From Sipunculus nudus (taxonomy: Eukaryota; Annelida; Sipuncula; Golfingiida; Sipunculidae), in assembly GCA_026874595.1 (NCBI GenBank), contig CM049310.1, forward strand, positions 47,627,058 through 47,691,057: a stretch of DNA of 64,000 bases. Direction: 5' to 3'. Positions within the stretch are counted from its first letter, which is position 1. The number at the start of each line of letters is the position of its first letter. The notes under the pieces are model-generated. The model did not search any database. It was not told where the DNA came from and worked only from the letters and a program-made list of their open reading frames with translations. Position numbers and translations under genes: made by a program. This document shows, piece by piece, positions 40,101-49,300 of this stretch.

Positions 40101-41378
40101 ATGCATCTGTGCACATAGCTCAACAGTGGTTTGAAGCATGTCCATGCATCTTTGATGCCTTTTTCTCATACACTAGACTGGTGTTGCCACCTGAAATCAT
40201 TTTTGTGTTGTGTACATCCATGCCAGTTTTTCAGAAGTGACATTTTTGTAAGTGGTGATTGTATTCAGGTTTAACATGTTTCGTACTGCCGTTGTACATG
40301 TACCTGTCACACATGTACTTGAAAAGTAATCAAGTACTTTTTCAAATAATGGTCAAGCATGTTATCTTGGAAGGATTATACTTGATGTATATCCCATTGC
40401 ACAGGTTAACATTGAGCCTGTAGGCCTTGTTATCATTATAAATTCAGATGAGATATCTGACAAAATTTCTTAAATTTACTTAAGTGCAAACATAATTTAT
40501 CCTGTCATATCCTGGTCCTGCTTCCTCAAGGTAAACTTTTAATTTCTTAACTGCCTCGTACTGTAAATTCTCCATTATAAGCCTCACCCAGACTTTTCCA
40601 TACCCTGTCCCTAATGCATTGAGGCAAATGTTATCTTGAATTCCCTGCTTGAAAGCCTCATCTAGACATGTGCTGCATGAACCCATACCATCTGGAGCCA
40701 TTCAAGTGACCCGGGATCATTGGCTGATCCATGATAATATAAATTCAAAGATAATAAATTGTAAGAAAGAGATAGGTTGATAAAGAACATTAAATCAAAT
40801 AGCTGATGCAGATCAGCAGAATGCAGTAGGCCCACCATAAACATCCCAAGGATTTTGCAGTGTCATTAGAAGCCAAGGCCCCACAAGGTCTGCCCATGGG
40901 TGAAAATGTAACTGCCACAGGGTTTATGAAGGCTAGTGTTATTTATGTGAGAATCAAAGCAGTTATATTAATGTTATGGTCTCTAAACAAAATTTAAATT
41001 GTCTTCTTTGTGTCACATATGGCATTAATTCCTAGCATTGTTCCTAGCATCTGACCGTCTAAATCTATTTTAGTCAATAAAATCATTCTCTTATTCATTT
41101 CAGAGTCCCTACAGAGTTTTAGGTCCGTCATTTTGAAACGTCAGAATGCTGAAAAAGAATTAGCTGAGCAAGTAGCAAGACAAAAGACGCCTGAAATGAT
41201 GCAGAAAGTCAGCGAATGTGAGGAAGCAGAGCAGCAGCTCCTTGACATAGAGAAGAGGCTCGGTAAGTGAAGGGTCAAGGTCATGACAGTCAGGTGAAGG
41301 TCATAATATGGTCACACCACATTTTACTATTGAATTTGCTTTCTTTATTCTGACATAACCTTTTGGCAGCTATTGCTT

Positions 41379-41433
<55 letters not shown>

Positions 41434-41916
41434 AGATATATATGTAAGATTTTAATAACATTTAATAACACCACTTATTATAACTTAGTGCTGATTTTCT
41501 GTTAAGTTTGTTGTTAAGGTTTAAACTTTCATCAGCTTGACTACATCAGTTACTTCCAGTGAGGATTGATTCAAATGTGACCTTAAACTTTCGTTCTCTG
41601 ATAATAAACTTAGAGAAATATATATAAATGTAGATTTCCTTTGTTTTTTATGCATCACAATATTTGATAGTTAGATATCTGATTTTTGTTCATCATAGGG
41701 GTCACGTCCCCCGTATCAGACCGGCAGACACCTGGGTCAAGGAAACAACCAGCAGTTGCAAATTCAACCCCAGTACCGTCAAAGAGAGGGCGTGCTAGTT
41801 TAAACGGCACCGCAACAGTCACACCATCAACACCAACACGTCAAAGTTTACGTCGACTCGCGCAACAGGAAACGCCTGGAGAGGAAGAACCTCGAAAGCG
41901 ATCACGCAGATATTAA
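22001..41916 (+). CDS. SMCHD1: SMCHD1 orthologue, C-terminal ten exons
   Basis: The exons join as 22001..22120, 22369..22454, 23804..23923, 25229..25330, 28094..28182, 28996..29102, 37221..37291, 38554..38725, 41104..41262 and 41699..41916. Every junction is GT/AG, every phase agrees, and the result is 413 residues ending in TAA. Residues 1 to about 60 are a charged coiled coil. Residues about 105-290 match the SMC-type hinge of SMCHD1, with [43 protein letters not shown] and [12 protein letters not shown] (246-257). A second helix and a basic tail follow. SMCHD1 is a non-canonical SMC protein: an N-terminal GHKL ATPase plus a nucleic-acid-binding, dimerising hinge. In mammals it silences the inactive X and repeat arrays. 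Its role in molluscs is not known to me. The family's N-terminal two thirds, including the ATPase, was not found in the window, and the first exon here starts mid-codon, so at least one exon lies upstream. Confidence 0.93.
22369..22454 (+). CDS. SMCHD1: SMCHD1 exon: charged helix
   Basis: Acceptor TGTATTTTACAG, donor TCCACG|GTGAGT. It completes residue 40 and encodes 41-68, including [18 protein letters not shown]. Phase 1 in and phase 0 out fit both neighbours. Confidence 0.85.
23804..23923 (+). CDS. SMCHD1: SMCHD1 exon: entry to the hinge
   Basis: Acceptor TTTATTACAG, donor GGCAAA|GTGAGT. It contributes 40 whole codons (69-108). The end, TGVLGK, leads into IAHLAQ of the next exon, as in vertebrate SMCHD1, where the hinge begins. 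Confidence 0.9.
24058..24979. mobile_element. Element with AGAGCCCCGG inverted ends in SMCHD1 intron
   Basis: The left end AGAGCCCCGGTTTTTCC (24058) and the complement of the right end differ at one base in 17. The flanks TCAAAGAT and TCATAGAG agree at six of eight positions, a possible decayed hAT-type duplication. Both ends hold TCCGTTTT-type subterminal sequence. A minus-strand open frame (24430-24203, with [16 protein letters not shown]) looks protein-like but matches nothing I recognise. The element sits between exons 23804-23923 and 25229-25330. Confidence 0.65.
25229..25330 (+). CDS. SMCHD1: SMCHD1 exon: hinge strand with DMDCVVT
   Basis: Acceptor TCTTTGCAG, donor AAAAAG|GTGGGA. It contributes 34 codons (109-142). 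IAHLAQ and [13 protein letters not shown] are strongly conserved hinge stretches. The intron just before it contains the element at 24058-24979. Confidence 0.93.
27228..27389. repeat. Short palindromic element
   Basis: Two arms of about 38 bases are inverted copies: both read AGGCCTGGCACAGGGCCAAG on opposite strands, with a core of 22 identical bases, separated by about 85 bases. Likely a small foldback MITE. No target duplication is evident. Confidence 0.7.
27510..27690 (+). mobile_element. tRNA-derived SINE fragment
   Basis: A polymerase III B-box match AGTTCGATCCC (27565-27575, 10 of 11 to GGTTCGANNCC) lies after a weak A-box-like stretch. It is followed by GTTTTCTCC / TCTGGTTTCCTC, resembling the conserved body of SINEs common in molluscs and echinoderms. 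It cannot be a working tRNA gene, because the acceptor and anticodon stems do not form. Confidence 0.5.
28094..28182 (+). CDS. SMCHD1: SMCHD1 exon: hinge, VLPLDSIY segment
   Basis: Acceptor GTGATTGTAG, donor TGGAACAA|GTGAGT. It covers residues 143-171 plus two bases, including [17 protein letters not shown], nearly identical to vertebrate SMCHD1 and related to the LPLD motif of classical SMC hinges. Confidence 0.95.
28996..29102 (+). CDS. SMCHD1: SMCHD1 exon: hinge, GNPVYAR segment
   Basis: Acceptor CTTATTCAG, donor GTATTG|GTAAGT. Residues 172-207 include [15 protein letters not shown]. It enters in phase 2 and leaves in phase 1, ahead of the 8.1-kb intron filled with nested repeats. Confidence 0.93.
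29103..37220 (+). repeat. 8.1-kb SMCHD1 intron filled with nested hairpin-ended elements
   Basis: Going right: a truncated copy starts at 29349 and is interrupted after about 210 bases by a second start at 29562. That copy is recognisable to about 31640 but lacks the normal right end. A related piece lies at 31745-31900. TC-rich and C-rich tracts follow (32006-32098, 32583-32597, 32911-32965). A right-half fragment spans 33540-34499 and stops exactly where a full-length copy begins at 34500. At least four insertion or truncation events are needed to explain this order. Confidence 0.7.
34500..37189 (+). mobile_element. Hairpin-ended dispersed element, copy with doubled right end
   Basis: The left hairpin is at 34500-34528, followed by CCGT/GTCC repeats to about 34585. 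The interior is collinear with 11730-14363. The right terminus occurs twice in tandem: CAGCTGAGCGCCGTGACCC ... CCCTTGTTTA at 37110-37144 and again, with small changes, at 37155-37189. A 40-base direct duplication also lies just outside its left end (34190-34262). No coding capacity. Confidence 0.75.
37221..37291 (+). CDS. SMCHD1: SMCHD1 exon: hinge, MLLGDTLIL (between two mobile elements)
   Basis: Acceptor CTTTCCTTTCAG, donor CAGCAG|GTCAGT. Residues 208-231 include [12 protein letters not shown], a core hinge motif. One hairpin-ended element finishes about 30 bases before the exon (37189) and another starts about 13 bases after its end (hairpin at 37305), leaving little original intron on either side. 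Confidence 0.93.
37300..38174 (+). mobile_element. Short hairpin-ended element after SMCHD1 exon 37221-37291
   Basis: The left terminus is TTTTTAGCTCAGCTGACTAT (from 37300; hairpin with one base changed in the stem, from 37305). The right terminus is TCAGCTGAGCGCCGTGAC then AGGTCCCTTGTT, ending near 38174. It is about 0.87 kb, a deleted or diverged copy, and starts so close to the donor that only GTCAGTGG of the intron precedes it. Confidence 0.7.
38554..38725 (+). CDS. SMCHD1: SMCHD1 exon: hinge glycine motif
   Basis: Acceptor ACTTATTTCAG, donor CAAATAG|GTAATT. Residues 232-288 contain [12 protein letters not shown] (246-257), the hinge motif with paired glycines near the dimer interface in SMC hinges, then [15 protein letters not shown]. 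The most diagnostic exon for SMCHD1. Confidence 0.96.
38980..40440. repeat. Dispersed repeat shared with the HDDC2 introns
   Basis: Sequence such as GGAGCTAGCATCACCAAGT, GAAATTGAGGTTTTTGTGG and GGCCTGTAGGCCTTGTT-like ends recurs at 47520-48480 and at 55300-55490. It lies in the intron between exons 38554-38725 and 41104-41262 and has no coding capacity. Confidence 0.6.
41104..41262 (+). CDS. SMCHD1: SMCHD1 exon: helix after the hinge
   Basis: Acceptor TTCATTTCAG, donor GGCTCG|GTAAGT. Residues 289-341 form a charged helix with [19 protein letters not shown], matching the coiled-coil return after the hinge in vertebrate SMCHD1. Confidence 0.9.
41381..41430. repeat. (AT)25 microsatellite
   Basis: Fifty bases of uninterrupted AT in the last SMCHD1 intron, with a further ATATAT trace nearby. 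Confidence 0.95.
41699..41916 (+). CDS. SMCHD1: SMCHD1 last exon: basic Ser/Thr-Pro tail and stop
   Basis: Acceptor CATCATAG. Residues 342-413 end in TAA at 41914-41916. The tail is rich in TP/SP pairs (TSPVSD, QTPGS, STPVPS, STPTR, ETPGE), possible sites for proline-directed kinases. It has clusters KRGRAS and PRKRSRRY that look like nuclear localisation signals, as does the basic tail of vertebrate SMCHD1. Confidence 0.9.
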
Positions 41917-42471
41917 CTTCGTCTACATGAAGAAATCTGTAAAATTATCAGGGCAGCAATATTGTGCATTTATTATTTTATAATTACATGTGGCATTAAG
42001 ACAGGGAGGTGGGCTGGAGAACAGCAGTCATGGACAGATATGTTTTGACAGACACAGAAGTTTTGACAGATTAACTGTTTGATGACACACCAAACAGACC
42101 GTGTGAAGTCTGTTATCACATGTAAGGTTTGGTTACTGGAACTGTAACATTGTATGTATTATTTTAAGTGCATCACTATATATATTGTACTGTAAATGGT
42201 ACATGTATTGTACATGTATACTGTAAATGGTAAACACAATGTGTTTGTTGTATCATGTAGGTATTATGTTAATGGTACCATGTTGACATTAGGTCAGTTG
42301 CTCACACACTGAACTTTCCTTTGCTATTGAGTATAAAGTGCACCACCCTATCTTACGGGAAATGTAAGCAGATTTAAAAGTTTCCTGTAGTTCATCTTAT
42401 GATTTTTTACCCTCACTTAGTAGAAAAAAATGAAGTGATGCAAAGCAAGTTGCATAACATTTTTATGTTAA

Positions 42472-42654
42472 AATAAAAAAAAAAAGATCCTACCATAGTT
42501 TAAGTTAATTTGGGTGCGGTTCAAAAAGAGCGTTATTCCACTCTAAACTTAATACATACCACTAAACTCTCTCTGCAGATTGATTCTTACCCAGATGTTG
42601 TGTTCTGAGTGCTTTTTTGTCTCATCCCTATGCCCTTCTCTCATTTCAATAAAT
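42472..42654 (+). terminator. Candidate SMCHD1 poly(A) signals
   Basis: AATAAA occurs at 42472-42477 (inside an A-rich run) and at 42649-42654, that is 556 and 733 bases after the stop codon. Either could end the 3' UTR, and sequence alone cannot decide. Confidence 0.4.
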
Positions 42655-45600
42655 GCCACTTTAATTACAAATAAAACATCTCAAAATCAATAACTTTAAA
42701 ATTATTTGCAAAATAAAAAATAAAATTTAGCATATCAATGGATATAAGGGGTGATGATATTATGACATTACCGATGCCAGATGTTTGTTGTTTTGTACAG
42801 GTCAACTTGTTACTCAATATCCCAAGCTCCCATCTGTAGGTCAAGTTCACCTCCTGCGTAGTTCATAATTCATTGTGAATAGGATCAGAATATTTCCACA
42901 TCACATCAGAAGTGTAATAAAATTAACAAATTTAAGAGAAATTTTTATGTTATGAAAAAAAAATCATTGTCAAAAGGTTATATACATCCTAAATATGCAT
43001 ACAAAGTAAAGCCCCAGATCTTTTTTATCAAAGCTTATCTTGTATTTTGCAACATGTCAGCTAGCTGGCAGTTTGTGTATAGGCATATAGTGGTACAGAT
43101 TGTGATCTAAATATGAGCTGTTTGCCAATCATATTGACCTCTTGGTCATCTAAACAGAGATACAACTTACAATCATGATTGACATTGATGGCAAGAGCCT
43201 GGAAGACATTGATGTTTACCAAAAAAGTTGCTAGAAAATCATCATTACCTATTTGTTTAATATGAGCTTAATTTCCTCCCTCCACACACCCACACTTTTC
43301 TCCATCTTCCACAACTGGTGGTCTCTGATCTCAATTTTACATAAATCTCTGAATCTCCTTTTTCTTGAAAAATTTATCTGTGAGCTATTTATATTCTTTT
43401 TTGGTAAACCCTGACCTGGTAAAATAAATTTAAATTGTTTCACTCAATGCCATTGCACATAAATGATCTCATATTTTGTTATTGAGTAGTCGTCATAATG
43501 TTAACTACCGGTAAATTGCATGGCAGTCTTATGTGAAAAAAAAACATGTCTGTGCCGTTAAAATTAAGACAAGAGCCAGTCTACACTATTGAGTATTCTT
43601 GGATGTGGTCTTGCCTGTGGCTAGATTTAATGTTAACTTTTCCTGATGTGGTTAGCAGGTAGGGACCATTATTTGCTTAATGCATTGATTAACCTGTGAT
43701 TATCATGTTGCAGGCAGGTGAGAGGTTGAAATATTGTTTTAAACTATACTTTATTGTGTATAAATGTGATTTCACTGTGCAGATGTGCTCCAATTATCAA
43801 CACTATTGTTGTTATGTAGCGGTATCAGAATGATTGATTCTATCTTGACTAAACTGACCAGTAGATTTTTTTTTTCAGCACATGCTGTAATTACATATAT
43901 GTAATTCATGTAATTAATGTTGTACTTGTATGTTCTGTAAAGATTTGTATGTGAGTACATCACGAGCCTGTCTCCTCAATACGAAGCATATCATAGGATC
44001 AAAAGTTCATGTTATCAGCTGGTTTTAGTTTGCAAGGAAATTTTCCATGTTTTGGTGATAATTTGTTTAAAGAATGATAGCTTATCTTTGTAAATAACAC
44101 CAGATCTGAATTTGAAACTGTATGTCATCAAATAAATATTCTTTTATTTGTTCATAGCAAATGTTTTGATAAAAAAGCAACTGACTGAAACATGAAACAC
44201 TCCTAATATTTTATTCATTCGAGTTAGTGTAAACACCTATACAGTTTGTGGATCCTTCACTTCCAGTGTTCTTAGTACAAATACCTCCCATGATAATTCA
44301 TCATCCCGATCTTTTTTATAGAAGATACACACCTTGAGAACAAGAAATCTGAAGTTAACTATAGTTATGTATAATTGTTTGTGATTTGAAAGATCCTAGG
44401 TTGATTTATATAAATGGCTGTATATTTTATATAGATAAAAACAAGTGCAGGTTTATATAGACTTACTGGATAGCTGTAGAGTGTGACATCAGTTTGCTCC
44501 TGTCTGACAACTACTTGATTATCTTCCACCAACATACACAAGATGACCACCTGTACAGATATGCAGTAGCATTGTTGAGAAAATACCTCTCTTTGTCTTC
44601 TTTGTGTGCTGAACTCGCTTTCAGTACTGTGTAGTGCAAAGGGCTGTGGTCCACTGCATCATTGTGCACATGCTGGACAGCTGTGCATTATATACTTAAA
44701 TCAGCTGTGCATTATATACTTAAATCAGCTGCACAGCATGGTGACAGAGCCTAAGGCAACATAATTCATCACTAATATGTAGGCTGCTGCAATGTATCAT
44801 AATTTAATACAACTGTGCACGGAAACTGTACATAACTGTGCACTTTTCCAGAGCTTTGCTTGAATAGTGTAAAAGCAGCTGTGCACTGAACTTTGTATTA
44901 CAGCTGAGCACTTACTGCATGTATTTAAAACCAGTGCACCATACCAGTGAACCAGAGAGCTGTGCACTGACTTGTTTTGCATGACAGCTGAGTGTGTATA
45001 CACCAGTGAATGAGGCAGCTGTGCACTGACAGCTGCACATTGAAACGCTACATGACTGCTTTGCAAGGCAACAGTGACCAAAGCCGCTGTACAAACTGAA
45101 TAAAACATTGGTGCACCTAAACAAAGGAAGCGCAAAGAAGAGTATTTTAGCAATTTGCTTGTGACAATTAATGCAACATGCATTAAGATGTACCAGGTCT
45201 GTGAATCTCGCCTAGTTTTGTTCTGTTCTTAATGTATCTCTATTTAAGTATTAATCAGCAGTTTGAGAGTTAAGAGAGACTTATCATCCATCACCAGTCA
45301 GCTAAAAAACCCACTAATGAAAAAATGTTACACAGATTTTACCCCGCAGGTAAGCGTGTTTTCCAATAATAAAGCACAATTTCTATATGTTTGAGATTTC
45401 TTTATTCAGAAGTGTATATGTAGTACAAACTGGTATATTGGGTGTACACATAATCATTTTTATCTGGCCCTTTCTGGATATGTAAATGTATTTAAGCACT
45501 AACATGCCCCTTAGACTGCATTTCCTATTTTGTCCATGACAAACATCAACATGGGTCAGTTTGATATAAAATCACTGCAGACTCCTCAAACACAAACATA

Positions 45601-46284
45601 AAATTATATTTTTTAATTATCTTCCTTTTACATTGCTGGCCATACACTGATGTTTGGCCTTAAATAAATAAGCATCCGATGACAATTAACTGGATGAGTA
45701 TATACCTCAATTTACCACACTTAAAACTGACAGCAGAAATCAGAGGTAATAGTCAACTAGTTTTGGATATATCTATTATATTTAACCACAAAATGTCTAC
45801 ATGTAAAGAAAAAATTAAATTACCAAGTTGTTCTGTATGTCAGGAAGGTGTTGCAAATTAACCTTTTAATCTCTCCTTTCTTTCAAAATCTTGCTTGGTT
45901 TTGATTCTTTGAATTGGATGATCCATAAAATTGAAATATAATTAATAAATTATTAAATGGCCTTGTATAAATAGCAGCTTCAGCCTTGTCTGTACACTCC
46001 TAAGGCAGTGCTGTCACTGGATTCCTTCCATTAATTCAATCCAGTCACTACTGCTCACACAGGGAGCATTTGCTGTGGTTACCCACCAGTGCTGGCACGA
46101 AGCCAAGATTCTTCAACCATTCATTATGAACAATGCAATAAGAGCAGAGCATTACCAGGTAACAACAAAAATTTTGCCTGCCTAGCATGCCTCCAGTATT
46201 ATACAGCTCCCATGGTGCTGAATGCTCCCAGTGTAAGCAGTGGTTTAATGAAATGAAACAAGATTGATGCTTGATATGAGATCT
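42655..46284. other. Region between the convergent SMCHD1 and HDDC2 genes
   Basis: No gene is supported. It must contain the HDDC2 3' UTR at its right end. On the minus strand an AATAAA lies at about 45390 (TTTATT on the plus strand). The main structure is the CAGCTGTGCA repeat cluster at 44670-45060. Confidence 0.5.
44670..45060. repeat. Degenerate AGCTGTGCAC repeat cluster
   Basis: AGCTGTGCAC/T occurs at about 44678, 44703, 44878, 44958 and 45018. Two adjacent copies share a 24-base tandem unit (AGCTGTGCATTATATACTTA plus four bases). Inverted forms, AGCTGCACAG and AGCTGCACAT, also occur. The minus-strand open frame over it (45183-44797) is repetitive, Cys/Ser-rich and probably not a gene. 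Confidence 0.6.
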
Positions 46285-46382
46285 TCATGAGTCTTCACCC
46301 TGTGTGCTTGATGGTTGACTTGTCTTCCTGAGTCTGTTCAGCTCTTCTAACCAGTCTCTTACCTGAGGGGTCTGGAATTTAC
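46285..46382 (-). CDS. HDDC2: HDDC2 exon 6 and stop
   Basis: Acceptor GATATTGCAG|GTAAATTCC, which makes Gly166 with the base left from exon 5. It encodes [19 protein letters not shown] and a short polar tail, with TGA at 46287-46285. GKF followed by the helix fits the family C terminus. Confidence 0.88.
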
Positions 46383-49300
46383 CTGCAATATCAGAGGCTG
46401 TTTATTAATCATGTTTCAGCAAAGGGAAATTTGTAATTCTCAGTGTTTCAAGTTTTATCCAAGGACAAAAATACAGGCATTAACTAGAAATCTGCATTGT
46501 GAGGAAAGCAAGCCTCATGTGTAACAGATTACTTGCAGTCAGCTGAGCTAATAACCAGATCATCAAACCAGAATAACTAAAAAAATGTTATAAAATACAC
46601 TACAAGGGGACATATAACCAAAAAAACTACAAGGGGACATATAACCAAAAAAACGTGTTGTTTCTATATATCAAATGACCAAATCTTGTACATTTGTGAT
46701 TTTTATATTTTCTTGGTATTATCCATATCAAATGTTCAAATAACTATTATGGTGGTACATGTGTTGCAGCTGACAAAAAAGTGTAACTGCATCTTATCTA
46801 AATGGTTTAGAAACAAATCTGTGAGCCAGGCACATCAGTAATCACCATATAAATAACTAGAATTCGGGTAGTCGACAAGCCACTACGTGTATCCGCTGAA
46901 ATCAGAGTGGGACGGGTGAAGTGAGGCAAGGATCAACATTGAGTGGCAAGGGAAAATAGAGTGAGGTGTGTTGCATATTAGCATGGATGTCTGTAGCCGA
47001 AATGTGTATGCAGGTTGCGCCACCAACCACTAAATCTGAAAGCTGTCAACGTTGTATACATATGCAAAAAGTCAAACCATTGCCGAGATATGAGTGATTT
47101 TATCCCATAGCAGACAAACAGACTGACGCTGTGCAAATATCGTTGCAGGTGGCGCCAGGAGTTTTGCCTATGATAAAGAGCTATGTGAGATCTATACACA
47201 TGCAAAATTTTGGCCCAATCGGTCAAACAGTTCCCGAGTTATGAGCTTGGATGTCTGCACATAAACGTGAATGTAGGTGGCACTTGCCTGTCATAAAATC
47301 AAGAAAGCTGTCCAGGATGTATACACATGCAAAATTTCAAGTGGATAAGTCCAACCAATGCAGAGATATGAGTGATTTTATCCCAAGGCAGATGAACAGA
47401 TGGACGCTGTGCAAAAATGGTTGTAGGTGGCGCCACCATTTTTAGCGAACCTGTGAGCTTATGTGATGGTGCGGCGTCGTCCGTCATGTGTCTTGCGTCG
47501 TCCGTTGTCTGTACGTTAACCAGAGCTTTCTCAAAAACAGCAGGAGCTAGCATCACCAAAGTTTTTGCAAATAATCAGTCATCCAAAAAACTATATCGGA
47601 ATTTGTTTATTGTTTTTCTTACTGCATTTTCTTAGATTTTATAGGGAAAAAGCTAAAAAAGCTTTAAAAATTTTCTTCTCCGAAACTATCCAGCAAAATT
47701 GTCCTATATTTCACAGAAATGATCCCTGGAATAATCTCTCTCAAGTTTGTTTGAATGGTTCCAGTTCAAAGATTTTTGGCCGAGTTACAGGAGGTTGAAC
47801 TTTGTCATCTGTCCAAAAAAACATATTAAAATTTAAATCTCAGAAATGGCTGGAGCTATCATCACCAAATTTTATGCCAATGTTGGTCACATGGTCATAT
47901 CTGAAATTGAGGTATTGGTGGCGCGACCTGCATCGGCTTTTTTTGTACGGGGTCATCAGTGCCTGTATCACACTGAGGACTACAAAAAACTTCTTCTCAG
48001 AAACCATATGGCCAAAATGTTTAATATCACACAGAAATGATCCTAGGGTAGTGCTTTCTAAAGTTTGTTCAAATGGTCTCTGTTCAGTGATTTTGGCTAA
48101 GTTATGGGAAGCTGAATTTAGTCATATGCCATAACAGCCCATTTTAGTTCAGTGGCTATAAAGATCTTTTTCTCAAAAACCACTTGGCCAATTTCTTAAA
48201 TCTCACACATTAATTATCCTCAGATGTTGATAATTCAAGTTTGTTCAAGTGGTTTTGGTTTATTGTTTTTTTTGCTGAGTTAAGGGAAGCTGAACTTAGC
48301 CAGTTTGCTGTATCTTCCTATATGAGTTATCAACCTGCGAAACGTTTTTCGATTGTTGCCACTGAAGCAATATTTTACAAGAATAATCCCTACAATAATT
48401 CTTATAATAATTGTCATTAATGGTTCAACATGAATGATTTTTGGCTGAATTATGGGGATTGAATTGAGTCATTTAACCATATACGTTAGCTGTGTGATGC
48501 TGTTACATCTAGCCTGGCACCAGTTTATCAGCATCTATTACATCATGCCACTAGACATTTAGATTTAAGGTTATCTTTGGTTAATATTGACAAAGTTTTT
48601 TTAAAAGCATTTTTTTTTTAAATTAGATTTATGATTTAAGTTATTCATCATACCAGGCAATGGGATATTCATGGATATTCAGCTCTCTGTGGCTACATAA
48701 ATACAACTGTACATGGATTATAAATTATTGGTATCCCTACTTAACTTTATTGAAGAATTTGCCATCAGTGAGATATATCTGTATTTTAATTTTGCATTCA
48801 GTATGCATCTGTAATAATTTTACATGTATTCCTGATTTCTTTTTTTATAAAAAGTCAGCTGTACAGCATTTTGTATTGGGAAAATTAATTTCAAAGTTAT
48901 TTCAAGTAGTCAAGTGGCTAAGCGTCATATTTTGGCCATATCGTTACAGACCGGATAAAAGCACCAACGTTTGTATACAGGAAGAGTATACCAAAACGGA
49001 TGATTTCAGAGGGGGTGCCTTCATCGAGTACCTATGGGATAAGTTTCAGAGCCTGAAAACCATCTGCGCCTTGCTTAACACAGTACCCTCTTTTCGCATG
49101 AAAATGAAGACGGGTAAAGAAGGAAAATATAATCTTAGATCCACTACTGTTTAATGAAATATACTAAATTATATATCAAAAGAAAGCCAAAGAAATGTTC
49201 TTGCTATCATTACCATTTACATTGTGCTATTATACACCTGTAGCCCAAAAAATATAGAATGATCACGTGGCCACACCTTTTCTCAAATTTGGGACTGGGA

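Noticed and set aside
44797-45183. Minus-strand 128-residue frame
   Set aside because: It lies over the AGCTGTGCAC repeat cluster, and its Cys/Ser/His-rich composition is explained by the repeat.
47251-48134. Overlapping frames at 47.2-48.1 kb
   Set aside because: They sit in repeat families present in other introns of the window, with no domain and no consistent splice sites.
48660-49154. Plus-strand 164-residue frame
   Set aside because: The first half is AT-driven and the second half is part of a dispersed repeat that recurs at 49860-49910 and 51640-51760. No domain was recognised.
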